Positions 1 through 14,200 of a DNA stretch of 64,000 nt are shown here, piece by piece. Within the stretch, counting starts at the first letter, position 1; each line of letters begins with the position of its first letter. Under the pieces are notes generated by a model. The model ran no database searches. It saw only the letters and a list, made by a program, of their open reading frames with translations, and had not been told where the DNA came from. Position numbers and translations under genes: made by a program. The stretch is from Apteryx mantelli (lineage: Eukaryota; Chordata; Aves; Apterygiformes; Apterygidae), in assembly GCF_036417845.1 (NCBI RefSeq), contig NC_089981.1, positions 26,184,001 through 26,248,000 on the forward strand, written 5' to 3'.

Positions 1-2223
1 TTGACATATACAAATCATCACACAGAGAGAAACAGGCACAGCAAAAGGTTTCTTCTACGTGACACACTACAGCAAAGAAAAGCAACTGTGTAAAAAGCTT
101 GAGCCTAGGAACAAGATGCCTAACGCAAAGAGGCACTGAGCACTATAACACTGCCTGTTCCTGTCCAATTTCAGCCACAATAATCTACTACTTTGATAGA
201 ATGGCAGTGAATTTGATAGCAACTTGGTGTCAGAGAAGAAAATAGTAGCACTGGCTTCATTTCAGGCCCTGTGCTGTACTAGAGGAGAATATGAGCCAGC
301 GAACTTCAATATTACTCTCCCATTCTTCCGCAACAGCTATGATCTCCCCAATAAACTTAATAAACTTACTGCTATTCAGCCAGCAAATTCAGAATCAAAT
401 TCTCCATGCACTACGGCCAATCTAGTGTCATATTTGAGGTCACATCCACATCCCAAAGCATTACAGAAAAAAGCCCTGGCTCAAGGACCTCACAGTTTAA
501 CTCAGCCAACAGGCAAAGCAATACCAAAGGGAACTGATATGGAAGCAACAAATGCTGACACTGAAAACCATCACAGTGAAAATGGTTTCAAAAAATGCTT
601 AAAGAAGGCAGAGTAGAAAGGCTACTCCATAGATAAATGTGAAAAAAAATCCAGTTTGAAAAAGGAAGTTCCAAAAAGGAAGCGCTTAAGAAAAAGGATG
701 AGGACAGCATGATAAAGATCATAATTGTTTCTGATGGGAAACCAGTGACAGATAACGAACAACACATTCCGTGCATTTTCCTTCATGTTCATCTACACAT
801 AGTCCTACATGATTCCTAACCTACTGCTAAACACAAGCTAATTCCAAAGATCTAGCAGTTTTTACTTCTGCGTTTGAAAGTCTTTCTTTTCAACAGACAG
901 GTATACAGCCTTGTTAAAATGCGGCCAGCAAAAGTTATGACTAATTAGCAGACACAGACTTCTCATTTTATTTTCAAACACAGTACTTGTCAACCAGTAG
1001 ACACTTTTTAAACACAGTTCACATGGGGAATGAATAAATAAATAAAAATTGTGGACCATCACATGATCAGTGATCTCAGTTTACTCAGAGCCAAATATTC
1101 CTCACAGGACTTAGTGTAATTAAGTAGACTAGACTCTGGGGAAGAGGATGAAAGGGAGCAAGCCAAATAATCTACCTGGAGAAGCCCCTTCCCATGACTG
1201 CCAGCACTGCCTGGCACATGCTCTGCGAACACAAATATCCGGGAAGCCAGGCAACACCACTTCCAGACTTTGCACAGCCCCCTATGCGGAGAGGAACTGT
1301 GCCAGGTGCATTGCCTGGTACTCTCCAGGGCATCTGCCCTAAGGTAAAGACAAGCTAACTTGAAGATTGGTGCTAGGTTACATGATGCGTATGTGTGTGT
1401 GTCCTGTCCCCATCGCAACAGGTGTCTGACAATATTAACCTCTTATCTGGTCTTTACAAGAAATGGAAGTATTATATTGATTTACCACATAAATGATTTG
1501 GTCTGTTCTGCTTTTAACTAACTGCTGTAACAGTTGATACAGGGAGGGAGAGCTCAAACATTGCTTCAGAAAAAAAAAAAAATTGTTGTACATGGTATTT
1601 TACCTTTTCCAAAGCTAAACCATGGAAAGGATGTCATGAATGTAGTGATGCAAAAAGCAAAAAACAGGACAAAAACAAATGCTAAATGTAACAGTAACAG
1701 AGAGACTCATTGACTTTTGGCAGGAGTTTCGTTATTCCTGTTCTGTTTCTTCATTCATAAAGCTCCATTGCTCCTTAACACTAAACTGTATTAGTGGAAA
1801 ACATATCTTGTACAGGGATTGAGAATGACAACGATGCTCTTGTTAAACAGACCTGAAAGGACAGTCAGGAAGGAGGTGGTGTTTTCTGGAGCGCTGCACA
1901 TTAGTATGGATCACCATAATACAGGCTTTTCTTTCTACTTGCATATCAGAATATTGGATTATAAACACAGAAATCTGAAACCTAAGTCTTACAGAAGCTC
2001 TGCCCAAAGATGCATAGAAAACCAATGTAGGTTTGTTCTCCATTTCAGAAAAAGAAAGGAGTGAGGAATGAGGGGGAGGAAAAAAAAAAAACACACACAC
2101 AAACCGGCTAGCAAGAATGATTTAATAGAGCTCAAAAATATCCACGCAACACAGCAATTAGACAGATGAAAAAAAAAAAAAAAACAACAAAAAAAAAACC
2201 CCAAAACAGCTTATGTAACTTAC
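1..2223 (-). other. OTOG: OTOG intron 20, incomplete
   Basis: The sequence follows the exon 20 donor (gtaagt) to the window edge. The next expected otogelin exon completes the TIL2 cysteine module after a TG split codon. I searched the minus strand for it and did not find it, so it probably lies outside the window. A-rich tracts occur near 2079-2103 and 2170-2200. A plus-strand open frame at about 224-616 starts at TTG and resembles nothing I know. Confidence 0.6.
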
Positions 2224-2298
2224 CATTTGCCCAATGATGTGATAACATTTTCTCCAGGGGGATAGTCAATTCCTTGAAAATAACAAGGGCATTCACTC
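2224..2298 (-). CDS. OTOG: OTOG exon 20 (TIL2 / E-domain segment)
   Basis: 75 nt, incoming phase 2, outgoing phase 2. It reads [16 protein letters not shown] and onward, matching human otogelin NQCSCHFQGVDYPPGDS. The acceptor is ctccag and the donor gtaagt. It encodes the short cysteine segment after the second TIL module. Confidence 0.9.
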
Positions 2299-5200
2299 CT
2301 GGAGTAGAGGAAAACAGGTAACAGATAGAACTATACACCTCAAATTGAGGGAGGAAAAAAATTCCCATTGACAATTAATAATTGCTATTCAAAAGTCAAG
2401 TTTTTTTTTTTTAAATGTAAGGAATTGAGCTGGATAACTACTGATACACATTGCCATATAATCTGAGTACATTCCAAGTGAAACCAGTAACAAAATAAAA
2501 GCTGCACACAAAAACGGACACCTTTTCTATCTCTCATATGCTAAAACCAGACTGTATGTAACAACTAGCCTTAGTGATGCAGGATGAGTGTAAGTACTAT
2601 AAAGAACTATTTTTGATCAACATACAGTTCTGTACGATTCTAAAATCCAGCCAAGTTTACAGATGCATAATACGTATAGGTTACATGTTTATTAATTTTT
2701 CAAGCTGACTTGTAAGTACAGTGGCCTAAAAGAGAGAGCATGTGTACCGAACCGCAGCTTTACCTACCTCTGTACACATCTCTCAGTCTTGGAATTCAAA
2801 TACATTCCAGAGGGACAAGCACAGCCTTCGACACAATCGCTGCTGCACGTCTCTGGCACAGACAAGGCTTGGCAGGTTCTGCCACAGGTAGATACACAAG
2901 TACTGTACTCCTTTGTGTCTTCACATGAAAGAGCTGTCCAAACGAAACAAATCTCTCAAATTACAGTGCAAGAGACTATGGTACCTCCCAAAAGTTTTCT
3001 GATAAATCTCTCTATTCTTTCATTCTCAATTACATGAAATTTCACTAAAATTGCCATCTTGGCACTACACTCTGTAAACTACACAGATGTAAATCCACAG
3101 TAATAATGAGTACAATGAAGTCAGCGTGGTTAATCCAGATTTACACTGGGGAAACCAAACAGCTCGAGCTTTTTGTCTCCAACTCTGAAAATGCTCAGCT
3201 CTTGTGCATGGGCTTTGCAAAGCACACAGCATCTTAAAGAAAATATTAAAAGCAATAGATAAAATGTGCGTAATTTGCAGCTGCTGTGCAATACTATCTT
3301 AAGTTTTCTTATATATCCTATAAAACACTTCTTCAGAAAACAGATTTGAAGTTCTTGAAGTATTAAAACAATTGCCCTATTTCAAATCCTACAAGTAAGA
3401 CTTTTTTAATATATTCTCATTAAACTACATTTGCTTGTAGAAAAGCAAAAGAAAATTAAATGGTTTGAACCATTCAGAAACAACGGACACTGCCATTCAT
3501 GCCAGAATGGCTGCAAGCAAGGCAGCCTTTTCAGGAATAAACAGATATGCAAACTTGAGATACATAAGGTAGATCAACTTCCCAAAAATCTTTATCATTC
3601 ATTAAAACATGGATAATTACAATAAGATGTGAAATTCCTAAATGTTCTTTAGAAAAGATTTTCAGCCTTGTTAATGAAAACAAGTCTACTGACACATCAG
3701 GTTACACGGTTTTAAGGAGCGTTTTATAGGTTCCCCAATCCTGTAGTTTTTAAAACGTACATGAGGACACTGTCTCCCATCAACATCTTTTGCATCACTG
3801 AAACTTCACACAAATTAAAGAACTTAATAACATTATCTACCCTCTGTTGGTCAGGTGTAGTTACAGAGAAGGTAACAGAAAAGTTACCTTTGGCTATCTG
3901 TACACTGTCTATTTTGTTCCTTTCATTTTAAATTAAATATCAGCAATACCAGTGTATAAGGCACTTTCTCGTATTTCAGCGTCACTGAAAGTAAGAGAAT
4001 AAACTCTTAGAGATTGTCAGGCAGAGGGCAAGTTGACAATAATCCAGCTAAAGTTGTTAAATGTACTAGTCTAATTTTTCATCTCAGTCAACTAAGGACT
4101 CATTTAGAGAATCAGTTACAGAAAAGAAACCTAAAGTCTACATGCAAAAAGAAAAGAAGTTTATTTACTCAGCTAACGAATAATATCAACAGGAACAAGA
4201 TGAGATATTCAAGGCACTATATATATATACACACACACATTTGGCAAGGAAGAATCTCGCCCTGTACATAGAAGATTGTGCTAGGATTAATTCACTCCTC
4301 ATAATTAATAGGTAGCATCCATTTAAATTTTATTTTCTAATTGTTATTCCAAAGTCTTCAAACAGTAATTAGTAAGACAAGAAGTGAAAGACAACTTACC
4401 ACAATCTGGGACACTTCCTCTGAAATCTATTACAACTCCAAATCTTCGGCAGTGATGAGCATAGTGGGCCAGAGCAGAGCAAAAACAAACTTGTCCACAT
4501 TTGCAAGTGTCTCTTCTGCACCGCTCAAAATAGGGAATGGGACTCAAATAGGGGTAGCAGGGAGCAAAGAGGTCTTTCGTAAGGATGCTACAAGCTTCCG
4601 CTGCATAAGATGCTATATAAATAACAGATTAAATGCTGTTTTAGTGGGGAAGTTTAAAAAGACTTGGAAAAGAAAGTCTAACTGATCGCAGCAAGATATA
4701 TGGCAGTAGTATATAACTTCCTTTGATATCAGTAGAACTGCATGGAAGGTCAGAGAAGCAGTTAGCTGCTCACAGCTTTAAATTTATTCCCAGAACAAGT
4801 TCAAAGTATTTGGTAAACTTTACAACAGGCAGGCAGTGTCTAGGTACAGTCTCCTATCTTTAAAGTGACTCATGGATGTGGGTTAGGCAAAAGACAGACA
4901 CTACCCAGTGCCTTTCATAAACATAAAGGAGTAGATGCCTGTTGAGTTTAAGTCGTTCCCGGTACTAGCTCAATATATCAGTATTTTAAAGAATAATCTG
5001 CTGCTACCCATTGCTTCACATTGCACAGGGCTGCAACCATACCATCGGCTGCTAGTTTGGGGCCATATTATTGGATAGGAGGACAACAAAAGCAGTATCA
5101 AATAGTTGCACAAGGAACTACAAACACAAAAGCCACCTGAATATCTTAATGCTGAACCTATTAAATACTTGTGCAATAGCAGTCAAAATAATCAATATGC

Positions 5201-8200
5201 TACATTAGCATTTTCCACAAAATGAGATAGATGGATAAACCAGGACTTCAAAACTTCCTTCCCAGAATTTCTGAATTCCTAAACTGGCCACTGTTTTCTC
5301 TACACCCATGTCCAAACATATTACCAAGAACACAGTCTCGCTGCGCAGCACATCACATAAATCATCCTATGTCTTCTGAGTGTTTCCTAATAGAAGGCAT
5401 GGGATGATTTCCTCACACCACTGAAGTTATGGGCAAAATCTTAATTAACATTTCACCCTTCTACCATGCCCAGAAGCGTGAACAGTCCAAGAGGGCAAGT
5501 GGCATGAACTGTGAGAGGAATATAACTGATTACATACAAAGTTTATCATGATAAAAGGATGCCTTTACTGACTAGCTGTGGTCCTCATGGCATCAGCAAC
5601 TAGCATCCTCCCCTGATTGGACTGTTTCAGCTGAATCTGAAGACAGTAGAGCATAAGTATCTTTATATTACTGATTCTCCTCCACAGCATGCAGCTAAAT
5701 CAAAATGTTTCATTTTTACAATATTTTCAAAAATGAATACTGCAATATTTTTATGAGTCTCCATCTTAACTACCAGCACTACCAATACTAGACACACTAC
5801 TATATTAGACATTAGTGCATGTAGCTTTGCATACTGTAACTGCAAACAAGAAGAAATAAAAAATGGTATTTCAAGCAGGTATTCAAAGGGTATTTCAGAT
5901 ATCAAAACATATTTAAATAGTACACTACATGGCTTGTTAGGGCTCAAAATTAACAAATGCTACTGATAAGCATCCATTTTTTCAGTGGAGAGGACTAGCT
6001 GTTATTTTTCCTGATCCAACTGGGAAAAACAGAGATGTAATAAGTAGAAATCCTATTGTCAATAACAACGGAGTCTCATTGCCCACCTGCCTGTAGATGA
6101 ATATCACATGGGTCCATTTGTGAACTGTCATGCACAAGAATGCACGCTGGTAAAGTTTTCCAGGCATTTCCAAACAGCTGTGGAGTGCTTTCTGGTACTC
6201 CAGCTGGAGATCTTTTTTTATAAAAGAGAAGTCAGTCACAAAACAGTGAATTTACAGAATGGTCTCTGTTCTATCACCTCCTTCATTCCAGCTGATACAA
6301 GCTTCCCTTCCACTGCACCATATTCTCTGGCATCCTTCCCTAAAGCACTAGCTGCCAGATTAAGTTTCAGGGCTCCTCTCTTTCCCTCCAGGCAGCAGGC
6401 AAGCGCAGAAAAGAGAGCTGTGCTCTAGAGCCATTAGATACTTTGTATGGAAGGAAGGGTCAAAACCCACCGAATTCTGTTTTCACAAGAGAGGATGAGG
6501 GAGGAGCATAGCTGTCCTGAAAATCTGCACTCTTTCTATCCATACTTCTACCCCCTAAATCATATCTGATCCATTTTCATCTCTCCTCTGCCTATAATTT
6601 CCTGTCTGTTCCCAGGCATCTCACTTCCCAGGCTCTCTAGTCCCTGGAAGAAAGAGGAGGGCAGAAAAGCCAAGGTCCAGAGATACACTGCATGACCAAT
6701 TGGTATCTCCGAGGCCCAGACAAACAGAGGTGCAGCAGAAGTTGAAAGACAGACAGGATTCGATCAAAATAAGAAGGCAAGTTAATATTGTACAAGCAGA
6801 ATGATGGAAACTATGTGCTTAAACACGGGGTGTCACACTCTACAGAAAAGACAGCATTAAGCACACAACCAGTAGTATTACTTCTGCTGCAGGTGGAGGG
6901 GAGAGGGGTTGTAAAACGCACCACTGCATATGGAAAGTCTCCAAAACCTAGTGTGGAGCAGGCAGTTTTGTATAAGTGTAGAGATGCTCACACAATATGG
7001 TTTGTGTCATCTCTCAGCACAGTTCATAAGTTACTGTAGTTTCTAAGGGCTATTCTCACAAATATCAACTATCCAAGCAACTTCTCAGTTACTTGAAAAC
7101 AGGCCCAAAGGCTGTCACCAAAAATACACTACAAAGCCTACTTGCTTCAAAAAGAAATATTTTAAGTAGTTTTTGTACATAAAAATTATCTTCTGCTACT
7201 TGAGATCTAGTCTGTACATTTTCTAGTCTAGTTATAACAATATTATTCTAATACTTTTTATCATTAAGAAATTGTTCTAAAACGTAAGGATTTTTTTTTT
7301 AATCAGGAATAATTATAGACAGTTTTCCCATTTTTCTATCAGTTTTAATTTTAAATATTCCAGTTGATTTGAGAGACAAATGATCTCCAACTCCTTTTTA
7401 TTCCTGCTCAAAGAAATATTCTTTCACACTCCAAATTCATGTTCTCCTTCTCCAAAGTCCATTGGGCTGCTTCATCCTCTGGAAGCCAGTTTGTTATTTA
7501 GCATTTGCAGGACATATGGTACAAAGAAGCTGGGCAGAAACAAGTAAGCTTGACTGTGATGCTCAGGCAGCTCTAACCATCCTTCACTGCATCACAGCAG
7601 AGCAGAGCTCAGGCAACAGCCCATTTCTATTGCTGGCGTGCAGACACAGAACAGAAGAGGCTCTGTTAGCAAAAGCTCATTAGAACTTGTAGCAGAAAAT
7701 AGGAGCTGGAGAGAGATAAAAAGTTTGCAGGGAGATAGCAGGTCCCTTACACAGGCCATGTAATTGAAGTTAGATTTTCTACTAGCAAACTAAAAACTAC
7801 TATTGACACAACTATCTCAAAACATTAAGATGAAACATTCTTGGTACCCATCTATTCAGCTTCAGCATATACTTCATCTATGTTCTAACTGTAGATATAT
7901 GTATATACAAACAAAGAAATCTTGCAGCTATTCATACAAAAAATCATCCTCCGTATTTCCATTGAAGGTTCCACAAAGGCCCACAGTATCATCCTTCCAC
8001 CGGCCATCAACTTGAAGATAAAGCCTCAGTCCTTCTCTGTCATACAGTATCCGTAATCCAATGTATGTCTTTACTTGGAGAAATACAGAGGAGAGTTTCC
8101 GTATTTCAAATAAATCTGGTAAGCAAGAACAGAGATTGTTGAAAGGCAAAGGAAAATTACTTATAATTTGCATTTTCTTTCTAGTCATTTCACTATTTTG

Positions 8201-11200
8201 TTATATAGGAATTTTAGATAAGTCACTTTTTTCCCCTATTCTGGCCCTATCCATCCCAGTCGATTTTCCATAAGAGGTTACGCTGTGATTGGGACTTCAG
8301 AAAAGAAAACAAGAAACTTACGATAGTCACCAAACTTTTTAAAAATGCATCCAGCAATCACTGTGAGATTCATAAAGGTTAATTAAAGCAAATCAATTAA
8401 TTAAAAGCAAATATTTCAGAGCATTTATTGTAGACAACAAAATCCTAAGAGTATCAATGTACTTCCTGTATTAAAGCCCTTTTTAGGAAATTCCCAAAGA
8501 GCCAAGTCCCCACAGACATCAAATAAATTCATTTTTGCAAATCAAGCCCCCACTGAAGCTAACATTGATTGTTGCAGAACACAATTCTGTCACCTATTCA
8601 TATGTGGATACTTGATAATATCTTCCGACAAAGAGAGATTTAAAATTCACTGAGACAAAAAAAAAAGAAAAAGAAAAAAAAGAAAACTTTTGTCTGAAAA
8701 TCTGTAGTTTATCTGTAAGGAGCAAGAGTGCCCCTTCCACTTATATGTACTTGAGTTGCTTATAAAAAAAAGAGAAAAGAAATTATTCAGTCAAGAAACA
8801 CCAGAGAAAAGAATTTCACCTCAGGAAAGAACTAACCAGCCTTGTAAGTGTGAGGGATGGTATTTGGGCTTGTTAGAGACACAACATACTTAACGTTAAC
8901 ATAAAAGACATTAGCACAAGACAGTTCCTGCACAACTCCTAACATCAGAGTACAGGGTCCAACAGCAGTTAATTTGTGAAACATATTTTGTATTTCTTGA
9001 AAAATTAACAATGTTAATACTAACAATACATCATTTAACTTTAATATTTTAGCAATACTGACAATATCACAACATGTGTATATGCCATTAAAATATTGTT
9101 TTAGTGCTCGATAGATATTAGATGCATATATATTATTCCTTACCATCTGTATAAGGCAGGCTAATTTTGTACTGATCATATATCAAAACATCTCCTGAAT
9201 GAGTCAGAGTCACTTGCCTCTTGGGGTCCTGCTTAAGGATAAGACTGACTGATTGGATGCATGATCCATCTTGGTTCTGCAAGTAAGGGCAAAACAAATA
9301 TTTTAAAAAAATATTAAAAGTAGGATGAATGGTAAATTAGACTGCAAGTAAAATTATAATGAAGGGGGAAATTAAACATTCTCATTTGCATCTAACTTCC
9401 TCACAAAGTGCACTTGCAAAATATATAGCTTTAGAGTTTAGTTAATGTAAATAATTTGAATAATTTCACATATGTGTTTAATTATAATTGTAACATGTTA
9501 TGCAAATACAGTTCAAAAGTGGGATTTGGAAAGAGAAGTTTAAAGAATTCTTACATTGCTTAGCACAAAGCCATCTGCAATTCCTGAGACCCATTGATCC
9601 AAAACTCCCTGAGGCCGAGTTGATATTCCCAAATAAGGCTGCATCCTCCACACAGCAGTACACAGAAAAAAAACCTGTATTTGTAACTCTCTTCAACCTA
9701 AACTGTGTTGATAAACCTAGGTTCTTTTAAATGTATTTAAGATATAGAATTCTTTTTAATGCAAACAATAACGAAGGACAGAGGCTTCTTGTGAATCATT
9801 ATATAAAACAACATTTAAGTTCATTATTTCTGAGAGGAGTTGGAGTCACTCCCTGGATGAATACTGATGAAAGGCAGCAGCATAACAGCATAAAATAATC
9901 ACAGCATCCAAGTGGCTTGACTTGCTTACTCTTATCACCATTTCAGCTCTACAACTCAGCCAAATCATACAGGAAAACCCTGGAAAGGAATACTGCGTTT
10001 CAGGCAGCAGGACTGAAGCACACTCCAGAAAAGTTCTACATCAACCTCACCTACCTCACCTACACCCAACCACTCAGTGGCACTCACTTGTCACCAGTAC
10101 CAAAAGCAGCTGATTGATAGACTGGATTATTTCTTTTTTAAAACACATTGTGATTATCAGATCTTTGCATTTAAAAACAAAGTATCAAGACTTAGTTGCT
10201 ATAGTTTCACAGCAGAAATAAACTACATTGCCTGCACAGGAAAATTTCACAACAGCTTAAAGATCAAAACTTGAATTAAGATTAACTGATTGCATCAAAA
10301 CTGAAGTTCAACACAGTACACACACTATATCAGGCTAGATTTTTTTTTTTTTTTTTTTACATTCTTTGATTTTGGTACACTGTTTTCAAGTTTCTAAGCA
10401 ACACGCTGGGGTCTATGCTGATATATAGATAGAAATTGTTTCTTAAACCTTCAGCCATTTGTTTTAACTTCAGAATGCATACACTTTGACCTAAAAATAC
10501 TGAAAAGGAAGCAGTTCTGTACTCATGCAACCAGTGGCTCATCAGCAATGATTTTGAAAGATGGACGATTCCCAGGACTCAGGCGAGACATGAAAAACCT
10601 ACACGGCCCACATTTTATCAACTTTAGCACAAAGAAACAAAGCCAATGAACATACAGAAAAGCCTTCCAGACAAGTTAAAAAAAATCCTAAAGCAAGTCC
10701 TGAAACAACTTGGTACCTAAATGAAGCCTTAAGCTACTTAGTATTCCTGCACGTTTTATATTACAGTAGAGATCTTCAACTAGACACCACACCAAGCAGG
10801 TGGAAGGCAGCATGAGCGTGAGGCCTACTGAATATTGAATGTTTCCAGCATATCACAGTAACAAATACACCTGTACTAAGTAACATGGCAACTAGCCAGA
10901 TATACGATTAACACCAGTCAGTGGCTGTCAGAGTTTCCAGGCGAGGAACTCCACCTTTCTGAACAACTAAATGTACTTTGGCTTTTAATGCCACTGGGAA
11001 AAGAATGATTATTAAAGGCTGCTTATTAATCAGAAAAGACTAGCAGATTTTTTTAGTACAATGAATTTGATAGCTCATTTAATTTTATGAACAGAAAAGT
11101 GTTCAGTTGTGGTGGATCAGGCACAGAGATAGATTAACAGATCTCTTGAGTCCTACCACCTCAGCATCCTGTAATTTACTTTGTTACATCCTGAAAGACA

Positions 11201-14200
11201 TGAGAAACACGGTCCACCCGCTGCTTCCTCTTTGCTCCAGGAAGGAATTAAATTTCTGACCCTTCTGCTATAACTCAGTTAAATCTCTTTGCACTAATAT
11301 TCTGTGGCACCAGCTTATCTGTATTGGCTTGGTGTGTTTAGGATGGACCCCTCCCCCCAAAAATATAATAATAATAATCAAGAGTTTGTCTACTCCCTCT
11401 CATCTACAGAGAAAAGGGGGCAGCACCCAATTGCTGTGTCTTGCTCTGTTCAGGTTTCTTCATTACAAGACCTCGCACCCACTTGAAAGGTATTCAGTAA
11501 CAATTACAAAACTGAGTCTGGTCAATGTTGATTCATTGCATTCGTTCATTTTACTCTCATTCTTGCTTGCACATCTCATGTCTCAATGTCTTACACATCA
11601 AAACATAGAGAGGGATGTTCAAAATCACTGGGTCAAAGAGTGGCTTAGGTCTTTCTGCAGGAAATGTCTCACTGATTGGATCAGGCCCTGAGCTGAGGTC
11701 CAGAGCAGTCCGGAAGAGGTGCAGGAGGCCGTCCTCTCCTGCCCCATTGACCGTGGTGAAGAAGTAACTGTGGATGCAACACTGAAGTGTTAAGCATCAT
11801 CAGTGTTGAAAGAGGCACTGAAAATGAGTTTGTTAAAATATCCCTACCTTTGGACAGTCACACGAGTGGTAAAATTATATGCAAACAGTACTATTCACAA
11901 TGCAAACTGAGATTAGGATTTTTAGTTCAAAGATTTACAGTCTTAACCATCCAACTCTTGCTGACTTTCACTGGGACTTGCCTAATATGAGGCAAATCTT
12001 GCTGCACTTGTTAAGAACAAAGCACCAGAGCTCCAAGGATCTCTGCACACTGCCATGCGGCTCACACACAGATGCTGTATTAGCACAGAGCAGATCATCC
12101 ATATCAGTCCATGGACACACAGATATACAAAGTGGTATGCAAAGAATACAGGCTACATTCAGAATTTCCTTGTCTCTAAATAATCACGCAACAGTGATCT
12201 TTCATCAAAAATTGAAATAATAAAACTAAATTTAAAAATAAGAGCAAAATACAAAAATAATGAAGATATTTCGTCAGCTCAGCCAGCTCTCCTGGACTGA
12301 TGGTGAAGACAGATGTCTGCATTTTGAAACCATACCCTGGTAGCTTATCTTGTTGTCTTGCCTCTTCACTAGAAAATTGGGCATCTGTGTATATAATTCA
12401 GTAACAGTTGATATAAATTCAGAATTTGGTCTACCTTTTAAGAAGATGAAAATAAAATGTACCACTCTTACACACAGCAGGTTAGAGCCAAGAGGACAAA
12501 CATCCATAGTATATACCTTAATCACACAATATTGACAAAAGCTTTATTATTTTTTCCACACAGAAACTAAAGAAATTCTGCCTGACTATCATTTTATGTT
12601 TCAATGAACTGTTTCTTTCACAGCACTGACCCTGCCAACTTTCAGCAGGTGTTTTCACAGGAATGACCATTTCTCTCACTAGACATTTAACAACAATTCC
12701 TATATTCAGAAGACCTTCTCATCATACAAACTACAAAGCCAGGGAGGCTGTCATCTGAAACTCAGATAAGGTTAAGCTGTGCTGATCACTTGACTGATTC
12801 TCCTTCCAAAAAGTGCTTAAACAAAATTTCACATCATTTTGAAATCAGTTGTTGCCTGATGACTGCTTATGTCACCAGCTCTAAGGCACTAGATGACTGG
12901 CTTCTTTGTGACTGAAAGAGCTAAAATCTCCTCAGGTATTTTCTTTCTACCTTTTTTTCATCTGCTTGAATGCGATGGGACTGATCAGTTAAAAAAAAAC
13001 AAAAACCAAAAAACAATTTTTAAAAAGCAAATAATTCTCAAACCACTGAGAAATATGAGACTGTGCACTACAGATCTTTTAGCTTCCCATTTCAATTCAT
13101 TAATTTTTATAAATGGAAAGAATATACTGGATGTTGCCTAGAGACCTATAAAGCAGTTCCTCTGCCAAGTGGTACCAGCCACTTGTTAGATGCCTGAATA
13201 CCTGCTTTGAAGCCCCACACCCTTGTGTTACAGTACACACAAACCGCTCTCGCTATACTCTCACCATTTTTATATCAACAATTAAATTAACAGAGCTTAA
13301 CCCTGACATGCACTACATAAACCTCTCTTCATCCACCTGGCTGTTATCTTCAGAATGCTTCGCTCAAAGGTCTGTAGAAGTTTATACCTTTAAGGGACTC
13401 TGACCCGGCTAACTCAGTTAAAGGCTAGGTGAAGTGTGAAGCCCAATAAGTAGTAAAAGCCAGGAAAAGCTGTTTTGTCACGTACAACCCACCTGGACAA
13501 AGAGATACATTAAGTAAAGTCCCAAAGTCAGGATCAAGAAGATTCAACAACTAATGCAATGTTCTTTGCAGTCTCAGGAGTGCTGCAGAATGACAACTAA
13601 TTCGACTGTCACTGTCCCCAACAGAACCATCACCTAAAGCATCAATAAAGGAAAATCCAAATTTCTGTCTGTTTGGCAGGGGATAAGCATTCTGCAACAT
13701 AAGAGTGAATGAGATGTACAATACATCTCTTGTACATTATCATAGCAGATACTTGTTCAAGACCTCTTGTCTGTTGGTGGAATTTTTAACACATCAGGCT
13801 GAAAGGCTGGGCTTCTGGAAGTAGTCAATAGTGCCTCAACTTTTCTTTGGTAAATGAACTATTAACACTGTTTCCTCAGGAGATCCTATCTTGCTGATCT
13901 TCAGCTATATAGTACAGGACACAGCATCCATGCATAACCACCTTTCCCAAGCTTCATGGACTCCGCAAAGTGGGAAGAAAATTATGTTGGTGTAACAGAT
14001 TTTGTAGTGCCTATGTTTCTGTTTTGTTTCACAGCTATTCTATTTGTGTTTCTTCTAGACTATGACACTGACTTAAGCAACTTCTCAGGATCCCAAGGTT
14101 AGCACAAAATTAAGTCAGGTAAAAATCATTAAGATTTGAATAAGCTAAACTGAACGTGCACTTTAAGTGGGAACTGTAGTAACTATCAGTTAGACAGTGC

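Larger units (their letters stand above)
2934..4399 (-). other. OTOG: OTOG intron 18
   Basis: 1.47 kb. It holds an imperfect inverted-repeat element at 3084-3149 and a (TA)n(CA)n tract at 4218-4239. No exon-like sequence was recognised. Confidence 0.7.

Noticed and set aside
224..616. 130-codon plus-strand open frame at the left edge
   Set aside because: It starts at TTG, lies antisense to OTOG intron 20, and shows no recognisable domain.
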